A stretch of DNA of 64,000 nucleotides from Atriophallophorus winterbourni (GCA_013407085.1 JACCGJ010001849.1:1-64000); one strand, 5' to 3'. Shown: positions 13,920-28,140, counted from the stretch's first letter. Numbers and translations: made by a program. Notes: a model not told the origin generated them from the letters alone.

Positions 13920-15530
13920 ATTGGTGATTTGTTAATGGATGCATAATGTTCGAATTTTTTTGTCATTTCATGGCATTTCGATAATTACTGGTTTTTCATT
14001 AGCCATCAGATTATGAGTTTTGTGATGGTCGGGGTTGCGATGTCCAATTGACAAAAAGCATAGGGAAATCAATTTTGTTTTTGTACCAAATGGATCATTG
14101 TATAAATTATGAATCCACGTTTCAAGCGGCATTATAAATTGTGATCTGCTTACATTAAAACAAGTTTTCATGGTCATTTAGATATATTTTTTCATTCGCT
14201 TGACTTTGCATTTTTGGCTCATTCGCCAAACAAAACAACCCCTTATGTCTTAGGATCGGTGGTCAATGAAGCGTAAACGGTCAGAACATAAATAAAACAA
14301 AGAATAGCCTCGCTGAAAATGACATGGGTATAGGCCATTGTGCTGTGGCCGAAGGTCAGTAAACTCGTAAATTAGACAGAAATGGGGCATTCAGGGTCAC
14401 CGTAATTAAATCTGAATCTAAAATTGCATTATGATCAATCCCATAATAAACCGCATTATTTATTCAACAAATTGTAAACACGCATATCGTAGAGATTCCA
14501 TGAAACAGTATGATCACTCAATAAATTCCCAAGAGGCTTGCCGCAATGAAAGAATGTAATTTCACGGCAGCATTGAACTTAAAGACCACACATTGTGTTC
14601 GTTATAGCTATTGACTTTAATCACATAATGCAGTTACACGATCATTGGGCTTGTCAAAGCTATCTCTTTACAGAGGAAAGTATTCTGACAATCTATTACG
14701 TCTACTTTCAAGCGTTTGAAAATGTATCCATTTATCCTACGAGGGATCGAATCTCTATTAAACAGACAACTTCAAATGGAAACCATATTCTTAAGTCAGT
14801 TTGAGCATAAGCCTGTTTTACGCTATAATAGCAGATACGTACTTATTCTTCGCCATTGATTCATGTTTCTGTGGATAATTACCGCTACATCGAGATACAA
14901 ATGTGGCATGTACATTTATATGAAACAAGAATTGCAGTCGAAATGAAAATGAATTTTACAAAAAAATAATGCTATTATAAAGAAATTAATAATATGCTCA
15001 CATCGTTGCAAAATTATCAATATGCTTGCACATAATGGAATTATTTGAAATAGCAAGTAGGAATTTTTAGTCAATCATAACAGACCAACCAGTCGCTGGT
15101 CTAGAGATCTTATTTGTATATTAGGTGACAAAATATTCGTGACAGAATACAATGGCTAGTTCGTGCGCTACTGATCATCCCAACACTCCCGACCTTGTCA
15201 CGTGAATCACACTGATATAATCCCAAAGTTTACGTTCAGACCAAGATTATATTTATTAGCTCCTCCCCGCTGAATTGATTCAACCGTGATGACAGGAAGC
15301 TGTGCTCCCAACACCATGTGTGTGGATGACAAGTTTGCGAATCCTCGCCAAATTAAGCCATTATATGTGCAGGCCATCACGCCACATGCATGCGATCGGT
15401 CGGGGTTAGCCGATCATTATATTGTCCAGATGGTTCAACAGTGATCCATTAAAATCATGACCACAGATGCATGTAAAACGTCAGCGCGTATACAGTAAAT
15501 GACCGAATGTGGACTGACATTAATAAGTTA
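13920..15530 (+). repeat. Composite repeat AB, copy 2
   Basis: The A part (13920-14480) is followed by B in reverse (15050-15530). The whole block is the mirror of 56160-57930, with joined similarity through the A-B linker: the linker gtggataattaccgctacat at 14872-14891 is mirrored near 56825-56845. It shows that A and B are one unit of about 1.6-2.3 kb. The B end has a small hairpin, gacca and tggtc around a 9-nt loop, near 15085-15105. No open frame here looks coding. Confidence 0.8.
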
Positions 15531-16129
15531 CAATATCATTGTATGTCTAGCAAAAATGAGTATGTAAAATTGGTGAGAGATAATTATTTTTAAAGGTTAA
15601 GTGTATATTTGCATCAAGCTAACGCTAGTTCGATTGTTTAGATGCATTTGGATAAATTTCATCAAACCTCGTACTGAGGTAAATATGAAATATTCAAAGA
15701 GTTCGTTTTTATCGGATTTCTGCCTGTAATCGTGAGAGGCACCAAATTGCAGTGACTGTGACGAATACAATCTATGTCGCAAAGTTAGATTGAAAAAACG
15801 ATCTTTGTTACGGAAACATTGAGTAGAAATTTATGCTTGACTGAAATGCAACTCAAATGGAGAATGCACATTATACGGACATTCAGTGCTGTTGTGGCCA
15901 CGGGAATTAGTTGAATCGCGCCAGGTTGCGCATTTTGGAAAATTACTAACCCGAAGTTGTTAGCAAAATTGTGTAAACAGGTGCCGAATATTAAGGGAAA
16001 AACACCGACAATGCGTAAAGTATGAAGCTTTACAAATTAACTCGATTCGTGGTAACAAAGTCAGAGGTTTTCATCTGCTCATTAGAAACTGGCGGATTGC
16101 AAACAAATTATCATTTACATGATGTCGCA

Positions 16130-18590
16130 TACATGTTTATCCACCATCGTATTTATCTAAATATCAAGTGAGTAAGATGTTCATGTTTAACCATGCATTC
16201 CCGTCTATTTCAATCATATTTATATAGCCCGAAGCGAGTTAACGAAAAAACTAATTACTATACTCAACGATTAAAAAAATACCTGTTTCGCTGTGGGCAA
16301 AGTTTGTCACAATGAATATTAGCGTGACAAGTGGCCACTTTGTTTGTTTAAAGTGGCTCCAACTGTTGTCTGAACGTGTTGATGTAACGTAACACGAGGG
16401 AACTTGGGTTGATTAGTTTGTTCAAGTGTTTCAGCGTGAAATGGGCAACATCTGTTGCATAGTAACAACTCGCAGGCTATGTTCAAAAGATTTGTCATCT
16501 AGAAACGTAATTTCATCTTCGTAACGGACCAAACGAAAATTCCATACATAAATTAGCTTCAATATTCGCGATGGCTTTTTAACCCTCGAGACTGATATTT
16601 CTACAATCACAAACGTCGATAACGCGGAAAAATTAAAAAGGAAAAACACTTGAAATATTCTGCGCATTCGTACAGCTTTACTCGAGAAAACCTTCCCGGT
16701 TCTATTTTCAATGTATTTGTGTGGAGTTCATAAAACCATATTAGCATAGACTTTCATTGTGCATGCATGATGAGATTGTTTCAGCCGAGTTGACTGTATT
16801 AGAATTTTAACAAAATGACAATTCTCCAGTAAATGATACACGCATCATACGCTTTAAAACAATTTATTAGTGATAATACTCTGCCTTTGCTTTTCATTCG
16901 AAACCGTATCATAACATTGTGTACAACACGTGTAATCAAAGTGTTGCGGGTTTTCGTATCAGCCGTGAGGTCATGTCAACATGTTTCAAACATCAATGCC
17001 GTGAAACGTTGGGGTTAACCGAGTTCGGCCAGTAATACCCACACTAACGTTACAACCATGATACAAACATGCAGGTAGAGATGTTTTGTCAGAATGAGAA
17101 GTTACACTGGGTCACCAAAGGGTATATACCCGCAATCGGATACAAGTAAGGTCCAACATGTATATTGTAACATTTGCCACCATAATTCAACTGTGATTTT
17201 ATGTTTTTTGATTATTAATACAGCTAGCACGTTCGAGAAATGGTATGCACGAAATTTACGCCACGCTAGAGCTAGAAAGTTTGATACAGGGTAACCTTCG
17301 TGTTAACACTTCTGTGTTGTTTGTGCTAGGTTCGTATCAAACGGTAGTCACGATATCATATAACATTCATGCAAACATAATGAGGATTTTTCTGCATTTG
17401 AATTCAGTAAACGGCAGAGAACTAACGAACAACTCCGTCAAAAGTTCACTGCTGTCAACTCGGTTTTTAATCCGATAAACAAGTGACTTCCAACCTTGTT
17501 TTATAAACACCAGAACTAATATGTCTGCTGGAATCAAGCTAATATTATCAACCCCGGGCATCATTAGTCGGTATTTTGCCCCATGGAAAAGCGAATTACT
17601 TTGACACAGAAGCAAAGGAGTGCGTTTTGTGAGAAAAAATGCTAAAAATTAATTGAAGGCCATTCATTATTCAACTGGTAGCTAAATGACATTCGTGATG
17701 AGCGGTGTTTTCCATCCATTTAATTCTCATTTTATATATCAGAACAATACGTTCTGTGAATGTGCGTGCTGCTGGAAGCGACGCCAGCAAAGTTATAAAG
17801 GAACATTACTGATATATACCAAGCATTGATATATGTGAGATGTTTGTCTAAAACTTTATCGTTAATTGAATATGATGTCTTGGTTTTTATGTGTGCTTCA
17901 CATGTGTTAATATAAGCGATGAGGGTGGTACGACCAACCCTATCCAACAGTGGCATGCATGCGCAACTTGTTTACCATATAAAAATCTTTCGAAATAAAA
18001 CTGCAAAACTCATTTTAGTATTGTAAGTCAAAACATTTATTTAGTGTTGTCTCACAGTTTTTTTATTTCAATGAACATTATATCACAAATGTCACCTACA
18101 TGAGAATAACACGTGTGTTTTACACAAAATGGGTTTGCTATACAATGCCTTGAATCTAGATGCCGGTTGCGTATATTAGCAAAATTACTTCACGGACACA
18201 CATGTTTAGAGACTTGAATTTTTCCAAGGGGACAGCAACGTTCAAGAAAAACGACTTTAAACACCGATTAAAAATTTGTAAGCCAAATTTGCATCGCTTT
18301 TTCACCGATTCGTTGCCTACTTCATTGACTCTAAATCAGAAAGCTTTGGTGGACAATCAATCATACCATGACCTCTGGATCAAAGCGTTCGCATGCGTTT
18401 TGGTAATGGTACTGAAAACTGAAAAGCTACGTGCCTCTAGCCATTTTCTCAGGAATATTTTTTGACGTGTACGTACATGATGCTTGAATCCGAGTTTCCG
18501 AAACGTGACTTTGACACTGTCATACGTGACAAGTAAACGGTGGGAGGGAAATGCGTGAGGTCGAGCAATGTACGGATACCACAACAAGGA
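16130..18590 (+). repeat. Repeat D, left-arm copy 1
   Basis: The reverse complement aligns with 53810-55480. Similarity is good over 16130-17290 and again over 18350-18590. The middle (about 17290-18350) is mostly absent from the right copy, so an insertion here or a deletion there is likely. The 101-codon frame at 18160-18465 lies across this boundary and is not recognised. The most conserved part is the core at 16302-16443. Confidence 0.8.
16302..16443 (+). repeat. Highly conserved 140-bp core (D core 1)
   Basis: Four copies exist: 16302-16443, 25802-25943, and, in reverse, 47939-48080 and 55165-55308. Counting by eye over about 134 bases, copy 1 differs at 6 positions from copy 2, 5 from copy 3 and 9 from copy 4. 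It starts with gtttgtcacaatgaatatta. It contains a 12-bp palindrome (aagtggccactt) overlapping a hairpin in which gccacttt pairs with aaagtggc around gtttgttt. There is no open frame. The function is unknown. Confidence 0.9.
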
Positions 18591-18599
18591 GTAGTGAAA

Positions 18600-21030
18600 C
18601 TTGGCGATTAGTATAAAAGATTGGCATACTGTAGAATATTTTCTTCAAATTTATCGCCGAATATTTATTGTAAAATACATTTGTATTTGCATGTTGTTCA
18701 TTTAGCTTTTGCGAGAATATTTAAAAATGAGCGTAAATTAATTTTCGCGAATAATATTAAACCAAATTCCATAACTTCACGATTCATATGCACATATCTC
18801 ACGTTTTATATCACTTAATCACAGTTAATATTCAAATTTAGTGTGACATATTTCCCAATTTCTATCTCGTGACTTTTGTCGTCACTTGAAGAAATCGCTG
18901 TGATTTGTGATCGTATATTTTGGAATGGCTGTAAGATGACAGGCAAATCAAAAACATTTATGCTGGCATTACTGAGAGGAACAGTCATCATTGATCGTGA
19001 AAAGAAAGTTTGCAATGAATCGGTTAGAGCAAGTTTCTGGTAACGATTCGTTTCTAAACACAGAAGCTTCGTCAGACTAAGGGTGTCGGTACGAACAGGG
19101 TTCAGGTTTAAATGACATTTTCTAGACCAAATCTGAGTTCTGTCAGATAGGCTAGATCAAGACAATTGGTCACCCCCCTAAACGCTGTGTGAATCCCTAA
19201 ATTGTTTATTTTGTGTGCGGTTGCGAACAACTTCCGCTGACCTGCTGCTTACGTATTGTATGTGCACAATAGGTGTTATTAACGTTAATCCTTATCCGCT
19301 GCTGAACCGAACGTCAGATTGTTGAGATATCCGCCCCATCAACCTTGATCACCGCATTCGTTCCAGTCTTTGTTATTTCAACTGCTTTGCAGTCATCATT
19401 GATGGTCCATCACAAATTGTCCGCATTGAGGCTCAAATTTCAAGTGTTTGTGTGTTGCGCTTAAACGGGATATCATCCTTTCTGCTTCCGTTCAAGAAAA
19501 CAGATATTCCGCATTTGATCACCCCAACAGCTAGCCTATGAGTAATGAGAATTCTGTTTTGAGATTGACCTGGGAAATCAACCTACATTGGTGTTCCGAT
19601 CAAAGTTGCTTGTGATAAATAGCATTACTAAAAATTGCTTCCAAGTTGGTTGAATAAGGGAATAAAAAGTGTATACTGTGACCAAGTTATACCATAAAAT
19701 ATTTCAAAGAATTCAAAAGAATTTAAATGTGCGGCAATTTAAATTTCGGTTTTGGATAGAACCCCACTACATAGAACCAGTCCTACACATTTCTAATCGC
19801 TTCGATGCTGTTAATCTCGTGTTGATCCCAAATTCCGACGTGCGATGCATTGAATCCTTAAATATAAGGTGGTGTTAAACTGTATAGTCTAAACAGGGAA
19901 ACCCATTTGGCGCATCGGAATATACTTTTATCAGCAAGGTCATCGCATTTCGATAGAATTTCAGAATACAAGTGAAAGCGCCAGAATATTGTCAAATTAT
20001 CCTTTTATGTTTGAGAAATTGTCACAAAATATTCGTCCGATGACTTCTCGAAGAAAAACATGGCAACAATCAATGATACATCGATACATTGACCACACTT
20101 TCTTCAATGTAGCGGAATAGCTGACATTTAACTATCTTAATCTCATCTCTATCTCATCATTAATCTGAAAGTATCGCCCGAGATTCTAAGAGTCGTCAAC
20201 TTATTAACATGTGAAAAAAATAATCATTCAACTCCGATTCGAATTTTAAGTGACAGAATTGTAATCAAGTAGAATAACTCATAAATCAGTCCATGATGTT
20301 TTGCGTTTTTTTACCGCAAAATGGAGCTATCTGCAGTAGGTCCAAGACAACTCGTTAGTTATTCGGCGCATCAAAATTATTCAGCGGTGGAAGAGCATCA
20401 ACATTTTGCTGCTTTCACTATGAAGGCTCAATGAATGCATGGCATGTAATGGCTGAACCGACCCTTGAACCCGATGAATTTAACTGTTTAAGATATCACT
20501 CAGAGAATATTTCAAATGGAAACAACAAAACATTGTCTTTTAAATAGCGTAAACGTCCCAATCAATTTTCGTGTATTCTGAAGGTCATACAGCCTTATGA
20601 GATGCGCTATGTGAAATTGCTCCTCGTATCATCGCAATAAAATTCTGCGATTTTCGACCCTAACTGACGGTTGCCTATAATAAAACAAACTTAAAACTCA
20701 ACAAATGTTAATGGTACTTTGTGCCTCCCTAAATTCTTACTTGGACATTAACTACGGGTACCCATAGGTAAGCATCCGATTATTGACAGTCGAATTTACG
20801 ATTCCAAGTTCGCATTTACTTCATTGCCATAATTGTGGAAAAATTTATTAGATTGTGTGATAAATTATTCGCGAATTATTAAGTCTGATAGAATTTACAC
20901 AATCGCCTTTTAGGCGAATTGATTATTCTGACACATTATTTAGCTAAATCACATCGTTAAAATGAAATGCGCCAAAATCGAAATGATGGAAGCTGCCTCA
21001 CCGAATGCGTTTCAGTTATTTTAACAAAAA
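18600..21030. other. Left arm of the inverted duplication, non-coding
   Basis: Two segments have clear mirror partners. 20010-20110 pairs with about 52480-52575 (shared cacaaaatattcg and tacatcgat-like blocks). 20620-20790 pairs with 51740-51910 (shared gcgattttcgaccct and caacaaatgttaatg). No coding region is visible. The frames at 18621-18818 and 19669-19878 are AT-driven. Confidence 0.6.
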
Positions 21031-21034
21031 TCGT

Positions 21035-21262
21035 GTCTTTCGGAATTTCGAGTTTAGTTCATTTTTCAAACTACCCGACCCGATCTTTCTCGGGCGACAT
21101 AAATCTTCACAGTTCAATGATTTCAACCCGCATCTAACATTTTTTCATTGCTGTCCATTTGACGTGTGGATCATCATAACCTGACCACTTGTGTGCATTA
21201 TCGTGCTTGAATGGAGATGAAGTTCTCTGAAGGGAATACAGAACTAAAATGGATTTATTTTC
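21035..21262 (-). repeat. Repeat E, left-arm copy
   Basis: The reverse complement matches 51165-51405 closely, and more weakly the plus strand at 37030-37175. On the minus strand the frame contains KHDNAHKWSGYDDPHVKWTA, and the other copies read KHDNAHKWSSYDD and KRDYNKKWTGYDDAW. A shared K-D-KW-YDD pattern in three copies suggests a former coding segment of unknown family. Confidence 0.7.
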
Positions 21263-21779
21263 CCTTTGATTTTCGATCCATCGATATAACTGGAACGTCA
21301 CATTACTATCATCAGAATCATCGGAATGTATTCCATGAAACGATTCCGGGGAATTGTCCACCGTGTTTGAATCAACAGTTCGGTGACATACCTTAGTTCC
21401 CCAGAAGCTTCAGTCAACACTCCAACAATGGATCGTTTTGCTTGTGACAATACCTAAGGCAAATGAAGACAATCGCGTTTAGAGCTCGTGAATAATCAAG
21501 TGTAACTTCTTCAAGGTAAAACAATTGGATCTATCGCTGCAATGCCAACCAATTGGTTACCGGATGAAAGCCACAACATGGTGGAATCATTACAACATCG
21601 CATCATTCATGAGTTATCACAATGCTTGGATATCGTTTAACTTTCAAAATGAGTGTTCGGTCAGCTAATGAAAATCTAGTGGTTACATTTCGGTCTGTTC
21701 CAAAGTAAAACAAAAATTTGCTTTACTGACCCCGGGCAAGTCTCTCGGCTAAATACTACGAAACCTGAAAGTTAACAAA

Positions 21780-22490
21780 AGTTTGACATTGATCGCCGCA
21801 TTCTGCAATTCAACAACAGGAACAATTGAGCAAGCGCGTAAAATGATCGAGATTAGCTTGCCGGAAATGAATAGTTTCGATTCAACAATATGCTCAATGA
21901 TCACACGGAAACTGAACGTTAATGGCCGTAACCCTAGCAACCACGTGGTCTATGGTGTTAAATCTTGAGTATTTATGGGGATGAAAGTTAATACAAGGGC
22001 CGAATTCACACTCTGAATTCACGGCGTTTCGATTCTTACTGGTTTGTGTTCAAATCTCGGATTATGGTTGAGGTAGATGGGCGTGGTCGCGATGTCCTAG
22101 TAACAAACAGGGCACAACGAGATCAATTTCGCCGAGGTGTTACCAATGCAAAAGTGATAAATATATGTTTAGATTGGGTTTCTGAATTGTTGTTTTTATA
22201 TCAAATATCTAAGTGCTAGTTGTTGTTAAGGAATTTTCGTAACCGAAATTTTCCATCAGTTCAAATCCGATCGGCTCAATCCATTCAGTAAACTGCGAAA
22301 TATCCGATTATATCATGGTTTCGCCGGACATTAACGCGTGACAAATCAGAGTATAAATGAAACAACTTTCGACCGTATTGAACTTGACGGCGACACAGGT
22401 CGCTGTGCCGTGGCGAAAGGTCAGTAAACTCGTGAAACTAGGGTGGGGCTGTTGACCTTAGAATGCCTGATGTTGAAAAAGCATCTTGTT
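21780..22490 (+). repeat. Repeat AB, copy 3, A part
   Basis: It shares long stretches with the A parts of the other copies, such as tcaatgatcacacgg, tagcaaccacgtgg and cttactggtttgtg. Its B part follows at 24220-24560 in the expected reverse orientation, but a LINE fragment lies between them. No clear mirror partner is found at the expected right-arm position near 50.5 kb. Confidence 0.75.
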
Positions 22491-22989
22491 TAATACATAA
22501 ATTGCCGATTTATTCCAACGGAAACCCAGTGCAGCACTGGTGAACAGTGTAATATGGTCCTCTTCCGAGAATCGCATGGTATAATTTCCGCAGTGGTTAC
22601 ACATTTGGAAATACCTACTTAACCTTTATTCCTTAACATACTCGAATGTAAAACGGGTAAGGACAACAGTCGGAATAATTACTGTTGCAGCCTAGTACCT
22701 TGTTCACTGCGGAAACACAAGCCAAATATAACACTTTGTATTAATGTAACCGAAGAAATGCATTGGCCTTAGGATCCGATGGTTCTGAATAGTTAAACAT
22801 TTATGAATTGATGAATGCGCACGAAGCGTTATTGAACACTAATTGATTTTTACACAATACTACTATAATATATCTAAATTATTCGTTTCCTACCAAATAT
22901 TCGGAAGACGTTCCAAAAATTAACCTCCCCGTTGTCCTCAATAAGCGAAACATTTATTGAGACAAACAGCAAGACTAACAATCGACCCA

Positions 22990-23780
22990 CAACCTTCACA
23001 TGGGTATTGTTGGCCTCATTCGGACGATTTCGACCATGAATGTACATCACAAACGCATGAATTTTCAGGCTCCACAGCTTTTCGAACGATTGAACAGTCC
23101 GATTCGGGAGGAACAATCTCTACCGCAGTGTTCACAGTGATAGGCAATATTTAGTCAATCGGCGTTAGTTGCACGCCAATGGCATTATCTGCGTTTAGCT
23201 ACCAAGAAATGTATCTGCTCATCCACAGCTCGCATACGACGCTTGACACAATGCCTCCAATGTGAGCGGTCAAGAACTAGTTCTTCGTAACCCGTGGGGC
23301 CAATTCCAAGAGCTTTCATGTGTCTTTGCAAACGTCTTTGTACCGCCCAATGGCCGATTTCTTGATTTCAACTCACCATTGAGTAGACCTTTTGGACCAA
23401 GTGTATGCAGTACCATGTAGAGGAGATCCATCTGCGCTGTGTTTCCGTGCTGTCCGTTGAGCAGCCGGAATCAAATTCTCTCCCAACTTGGATAAACTAT
23501 TTAACGCTTTGCTGTCGAAATTATTGGCAAGATCGTTAACGTCACTTGCAGACGCATTGTTGCACATATGCTGACTACTTAACTGTTTATTCGACCTTTT
23601 GAAATACGACAGTGCCTATAACAACGAATTTCTGATAATTTTACCATCCTCGATACGTTCAAGATAAAACAGACAGAATTTAGCTTGTGTTCATGTCTTG
23701 TGTGTAAGATCAAGTTTCGCGGGCATAAACTATTAAAGCGCTTAGTACGCATGCGTTGTATAACATCAGTTTCGTCTTTA
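22990..23780 (-). pseudogene. LINE fragment, second copy, interrupted
   Basis: This is the same LINE 3' end as at 7560-8260. The terminal finger reads CEHCGRDCSSRIGL and then SKSCGA before a stop. The upstream part corresponding to KLMLYNACVLSAL is at 23690-23780. About 210 bp of unrelated sequence (about 23385-23600, including the frame at 23373-23567) separates the two pieces. Several frameshifts are present and the copy is non-functional. Its position mirrors the copy at 50.2 kb, but the two have the same orientation, so they do not simply result from the inverted duplication. Confidence 0.8.
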
Positions 23781-23783
23781 CAG

Positions 23784-24098
23784 TCAGCTTTCAGCTGAGA
23801 ATAACATGGAAGTTAATTCCGGACAAGATGATAGTTGCTCTGCCGAAATGTTATTGAATTTAGTGTCTAGTGTGAGGTGATTAGCGATGTTTGCACCGTT
23901 TCGTGACGTGGTTTTGAGCTGACATCGACGTCGCAGTCGACACAGGTTATTTACCAATGGACGTAATCTGTTTGCGCTGCTTCTGAGCTTATAGTCTTTG
24001 TATACCGACAAGAAAAAGTCCATCAGAGACCGAAGTTGCTCTTTGGAGCAAAATTTACCTGCTGCATTCACGACAAACAGCATGGCATGGATTTCCAC
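23784..24098 (-). other. Unassigned 104-codon open frame next to the LINE
   Basis: The frame starts with ATG and is basic in its middle (SSANRLRPLVNNLCRLRRRC). It lies directly upstream of the LINE fragment on the same strand, where the RT domain should be, but I do not see RT motifs. It may be a frame-shifted LINE relic or a chance frame. Confidence 0.25.
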
Positions 24099-24219
24099 AT
24101 TTCGTAAGTTGGCCTGTGCTTTTAAACTGTTTATGTAGTAACAGTTATCGTAACATCACATACGTAGGTATATACCATCTGTTCTCGTCCTATAAAGGGA
24201 AAGTCATTCAGAGCGACGT

Positions 24220-24560
24220 GCATTATTAAGATCCTCCACACTAAACCAACACGCTGTCGGGGTCAAGTAGCCGTACTTCCAGCATGCGGTTGATGAATGA
24301 CGAGCATGAAAACCCTAACACGAGTGCGGCCGCTAACTAAATTAAGCCATTATTTGTGTCAGCATACACCACATCAGACATGATTAGTAGATTAACAACC
24401 CTTTTGTCTAGGTGGTTGATCCATTAAAAATTATGACCACAGGGTTCATGTTGAACGTCAAATCGGCGAGGATGTATAGCCCGCTATTGTCTAATAATCA
24501 CAATGCATTTATTGGCCGCACACTGGTGACCAGGAAGTGATTGACTCTAACAGACAGGGT
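24220..24560 (-). repeat. Repeat AB, copy 3, B part
   Basis: It shares attaagccattat and aaaattatgaccacagggtt with the other B copies, and its mirror partner is the short B copy at 48470-48660. The rest has diverged. Confidence 0.7.
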
Positions 24561-24564
24561 TATC

Positions 24565-25795
24565 TGCATATAAAATGACAATGCTGCTATGATCCTAAGA
24601 GGAAAGTTTACTTTTATACTGAGTGAAATATATGGCGTGTAGAATGCAAAAGTGTGTCGAGCCAAATTGTTGATGTTACGATTCCTAAGATGCAGCTAGA
24701 TTTAGGCTACAATGTATTGGTGATCCCAAGATTAAAGTGATTATTTACAGAAGCTACAGCCCGTAGTGTTACACCAACACGTGTTTGTATGGACGTTCTT
24801 GGATTTTTCACAAGCACTAGGATCAGGAGATAAAAACTTAATCTCAACACCAGCGCAAAAAGGTATCTACTTGAGTGCAAACGAGTATTTGATTGATGAC
24901 TATTAAACAGCTGTTTCTCGGAACGAAACTCCATCAAACGAGTGTAAAATTTGCTATGCAACTTGTAAGCACTAGTGAAAACGACGAACGAGAAATGCAC
25001 TAGCTAATATGGAGGCAAAACAGGCACTCTCAACCAGATAAACATACCGCATCAAAGAATATTTCAAAACTTATGGAATATTAAGCCATATCGTTCAGCT
25101 GTCCTTAAGATCAGTAGATGCTACACCAAATTGGTTCAGGCAAATGACGAGGTGGTCTGGATTGACGGTAATACACCCCCCACAATGTCTTATAAACCAT
25201 CAAACAGCGTTATAGCAAATTGCATAAAAACTGCCAATTATTTATTAAAGTATAAGCAGTTCAAATATTACTGAATGTTTATTCCAATGAAAACCATACA
25301 GCAGTTAAATTTCTCGCATGGAAACTTTGATCGAAAACAACTATCAATGAGAGGGCACCACATGGTCTATGTTAGCCAAAAGCTAGCGGACTTTGTTTGA
25401 TCCCGTGAATAAAACTCATTTCGGCAATGACAAATTCACCGCCGGTTGTAGCAAAGCTTAAACAGCAGTAATGCTCCTGCGCAGTCACATGCGCCAGGCA
25501 TTTACTCAAACTGTTGAACTACAACCAGTTTCTTTGTTTAAAGAGATTGCATTTAGATTCCCTCAACACATGAGGCTCAAAATCATTCGAAAGAATGTTA
25601 ACTATAGAAAACTCTAACTACTTTCTACTTACTTACATCTAACTTCCATTTTGGCGCAGTTAATCATAAGCATAATCATACGCTCGCTGTATATCTCTTT
25701 ACACAAATCCTCTTAGCAAGTTAATTTATAATAAATTAGACTGCTAATATTTTAGTATTCGTGCGTATACGACGCATGAGGATTGCGAAGAGGCG
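24565..25795. other. Left arm, non-coding
   Basis: Nothing assignable. The minus-strand frame at 24707-25000 has one hydrophobic stretch (LFALVLRLSFYLLILVLV) but no family resemblance and no clear start context. Confidence 0.35.
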
Positions 25796-25801
25796 GGCGA
25801 T

Positions 25802-25943
25802 ATTTGTCACAATGAATATTAGCGTGACAAGTGGCCACTTTGTTTGTTTAAAGTGGCTCCAACTGTTGTCTTAACGTGTTGATGTAACGTAACACAAGGA
25901 AACGTGGGTTGATTAGTTTGTTCAAGTGCTTCAGCATGAAATG
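25802..25943 (+). repeat. Highly conserved 140-bp core (D core 2)
   Basis: This is nearly identical to the core at 16302-16443 (about 6 differences), although the sequence on either side has no obvious similarity to copy 1. Its mirror partner is 47939-48080. The hairpin and the aagtggccactt palindrome are intact. Confidence 0.9.
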
Positions 25944-28140
25944 CACAACTGTTACTTGGTAGCACCCCACGATCAACATTTAATTAAATATTCAACTTAA
26001 TTAAATGTCGTATTCTATCCAGCTTAAGCAAGATTGTCTAGAAGGTTGTTACTGCTAACCATTCTTCTGTTTTTTTAGATTACTTCTGTTATATGGAGGT
26101 AACTGATACGCCGAGTAAATACACCTCATTCCGTTTCACAATCGGAAGAGATCAAATGTAAATTGGACCCGTGAATAGCACTCCGATTCGATGTCGAAGC
26201 CAGACTGGGATTAAAATGGGCTTGTCATAGTTTTCTCTCTCTCGAGGCTGTCATTCAATTGTTCGGAGGTGGCATTTATTTATTTTCATTAACGATACAA
26301 TGATACACGAGTTTTTACGGTCCGCACTGGAAGTAAAAGTTACTTGAATATCGAGCCTGTAGATAATCTGTAATTTTTAACTGGATATTATGCACAAATC
26401 TCTGATAAATGTCGGTTCAGTCGAGTAAAGCATCACTCGGTTGAACTTTAAACTTGCTCTTCGTGCGGAAACATTTGTCCTCGAAAGTAGCATCCTGAGT
26501 TGAAAATTATAACGTTATTTTTTCAAGGGTTCACATACTAACATTAGTATTTGTCATTTTAGGAATCCGAAATTGATGTGTGAATATTTCGCAAAACCTC
26601 ACCCTAAGTCGCTCACTCGTTTCCAACGCGCACAACACGTCCACGAGGTATAAATAACACTCTCCATGCTGTCTATGAAATCATTGTGAGCGCAAATCAA
26701 CACATCGTTAGCCGAAACGTGACCGAGCAATATTGGCTGCAAATTAGTTACCATGGCTTGGGTTCACGAGGTTTCAACCATTCTGTTGCGACATGTCGAG
26801 CGATATTTCCGTTTATTCCGCTATATTATTGACTTGAAAATCACTGTTAAATTCAACACATTCGTTTAACAGGAAAGAAGTATATTTAGCGGGGAGCACA
26901 ACAATTTTTCAACTTTAACTGGTAGCATTACTAAAAATAGTTGTAATAAAAACGGAAGAATTAAAGGTTTTCGTAGCAAACTGCTATTAAGCATTCTGGT
27001 AACAAGTCTGTAAGTCTTTTGAATGCATATTGACTGTGAGAACTTCAATTGATCCACAAAACACAAAGAATACTTTACAGTTTATCCAGAACCATTATAT
27101 TTAAGCTAAGCACACTTCAGATGAAGCAACATATGGGCAGAATCCTAAAAGGAATCTTTTTATATGGAATTGTATATAAGAAATAATTTTCCGCAATCAG
27201 ACACTTTGCTTATTAAAAATCCAACTACAATCTAATGTTCGAGCAAACCACTGTAAATAGGGTTTTGTTATCAAAGCTTAATTGTATCAGTTTTCGTGCT
27301 ACATATCGACGAGTGCATCGATACCCTCCAAAGAGAATTTCCGACAGATAGACGAAATGGCCATCGTCTAATAACATTCTAATGCCACCTATCGAAAATC
27401 TATAAAAATGATACGATGTGATTTACAGAAAAGCCAATTATCTCGCACATTGCTCTGCACATGTTTTCTGGCCTCTTCTTTCTCTTGACGGTGTAACGAC
27501 CAGCAGCAGAGTCGGGTTTCATTTATCGCAGATGTATTAACTTGTAAGTTTTCCGAAATGTTTTATCAACAATACTGATTCACAGGAGGCGTTCTAAATA
27601 CAGCCCTCTTGCCCGTCATTTTTTAAATAGTTTCAAAATTTTTGGTACACAAAAATAAAGTAAAGAGTAAACAATATTCAAGAAATGGCATATATGAGCA
27701 AAACAATGCTTCGAGAATATAGTGTATGACTTCTGGCAGTTCAATTTCAAATTCAAACTCGGTGCTGGGTTGAACTTTAGCAGAGCGATGTGAATCAAAC
27801 CATTTATCATGTGGATCTCAACCCGCATCGACCACACAAATAGATCGACAATTCACAAGTGCATACATGCTCAATTTAGACGCATGTTACGGTAAACAAT
27901 TTCATGAGGTTAATGGAATATTTAAAATATCGTAAGAATTTGCCTTCTCTTATTAATGTATGCGTGGACTACATTACTGGTTTAGGCACGGATCAATTCT
28001 AACATATTTAATACAGTTCTGAAGATGAAAGTGAATTAGGGTTAGGAGATGTTCACGAGTGTTAGCAACATTTATCTAATGGTTTTCATTTGATTTCATT
28101 GTACCGGAGAGGCAAAACGTTGAGTATTACAGAATTTGTT
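25944..28140 (+). repeat. Inner part of the left arm
   Basis: Mirror matches are visible in four places. 26640-26770 pairs with 46270-46380 (shared aaacgtgaccgagcaatatt). 26820-26950 pairs with 46050-46180. 27840-27990 pairs with 44820-44980 (gcatgttacggta and ccttctcttattaat). 28095-28140 pairs with 44680-44720. No coding region is recognised. Confidence 0.65.

Noticed and set aside
16302..16443. Possible C/D-box snoRNA inside the D core (ctga and ttgatgta)
   Set aside because: The ctga element is changed to ctta in two of four copies, and no terminal stem brackets the boxes.
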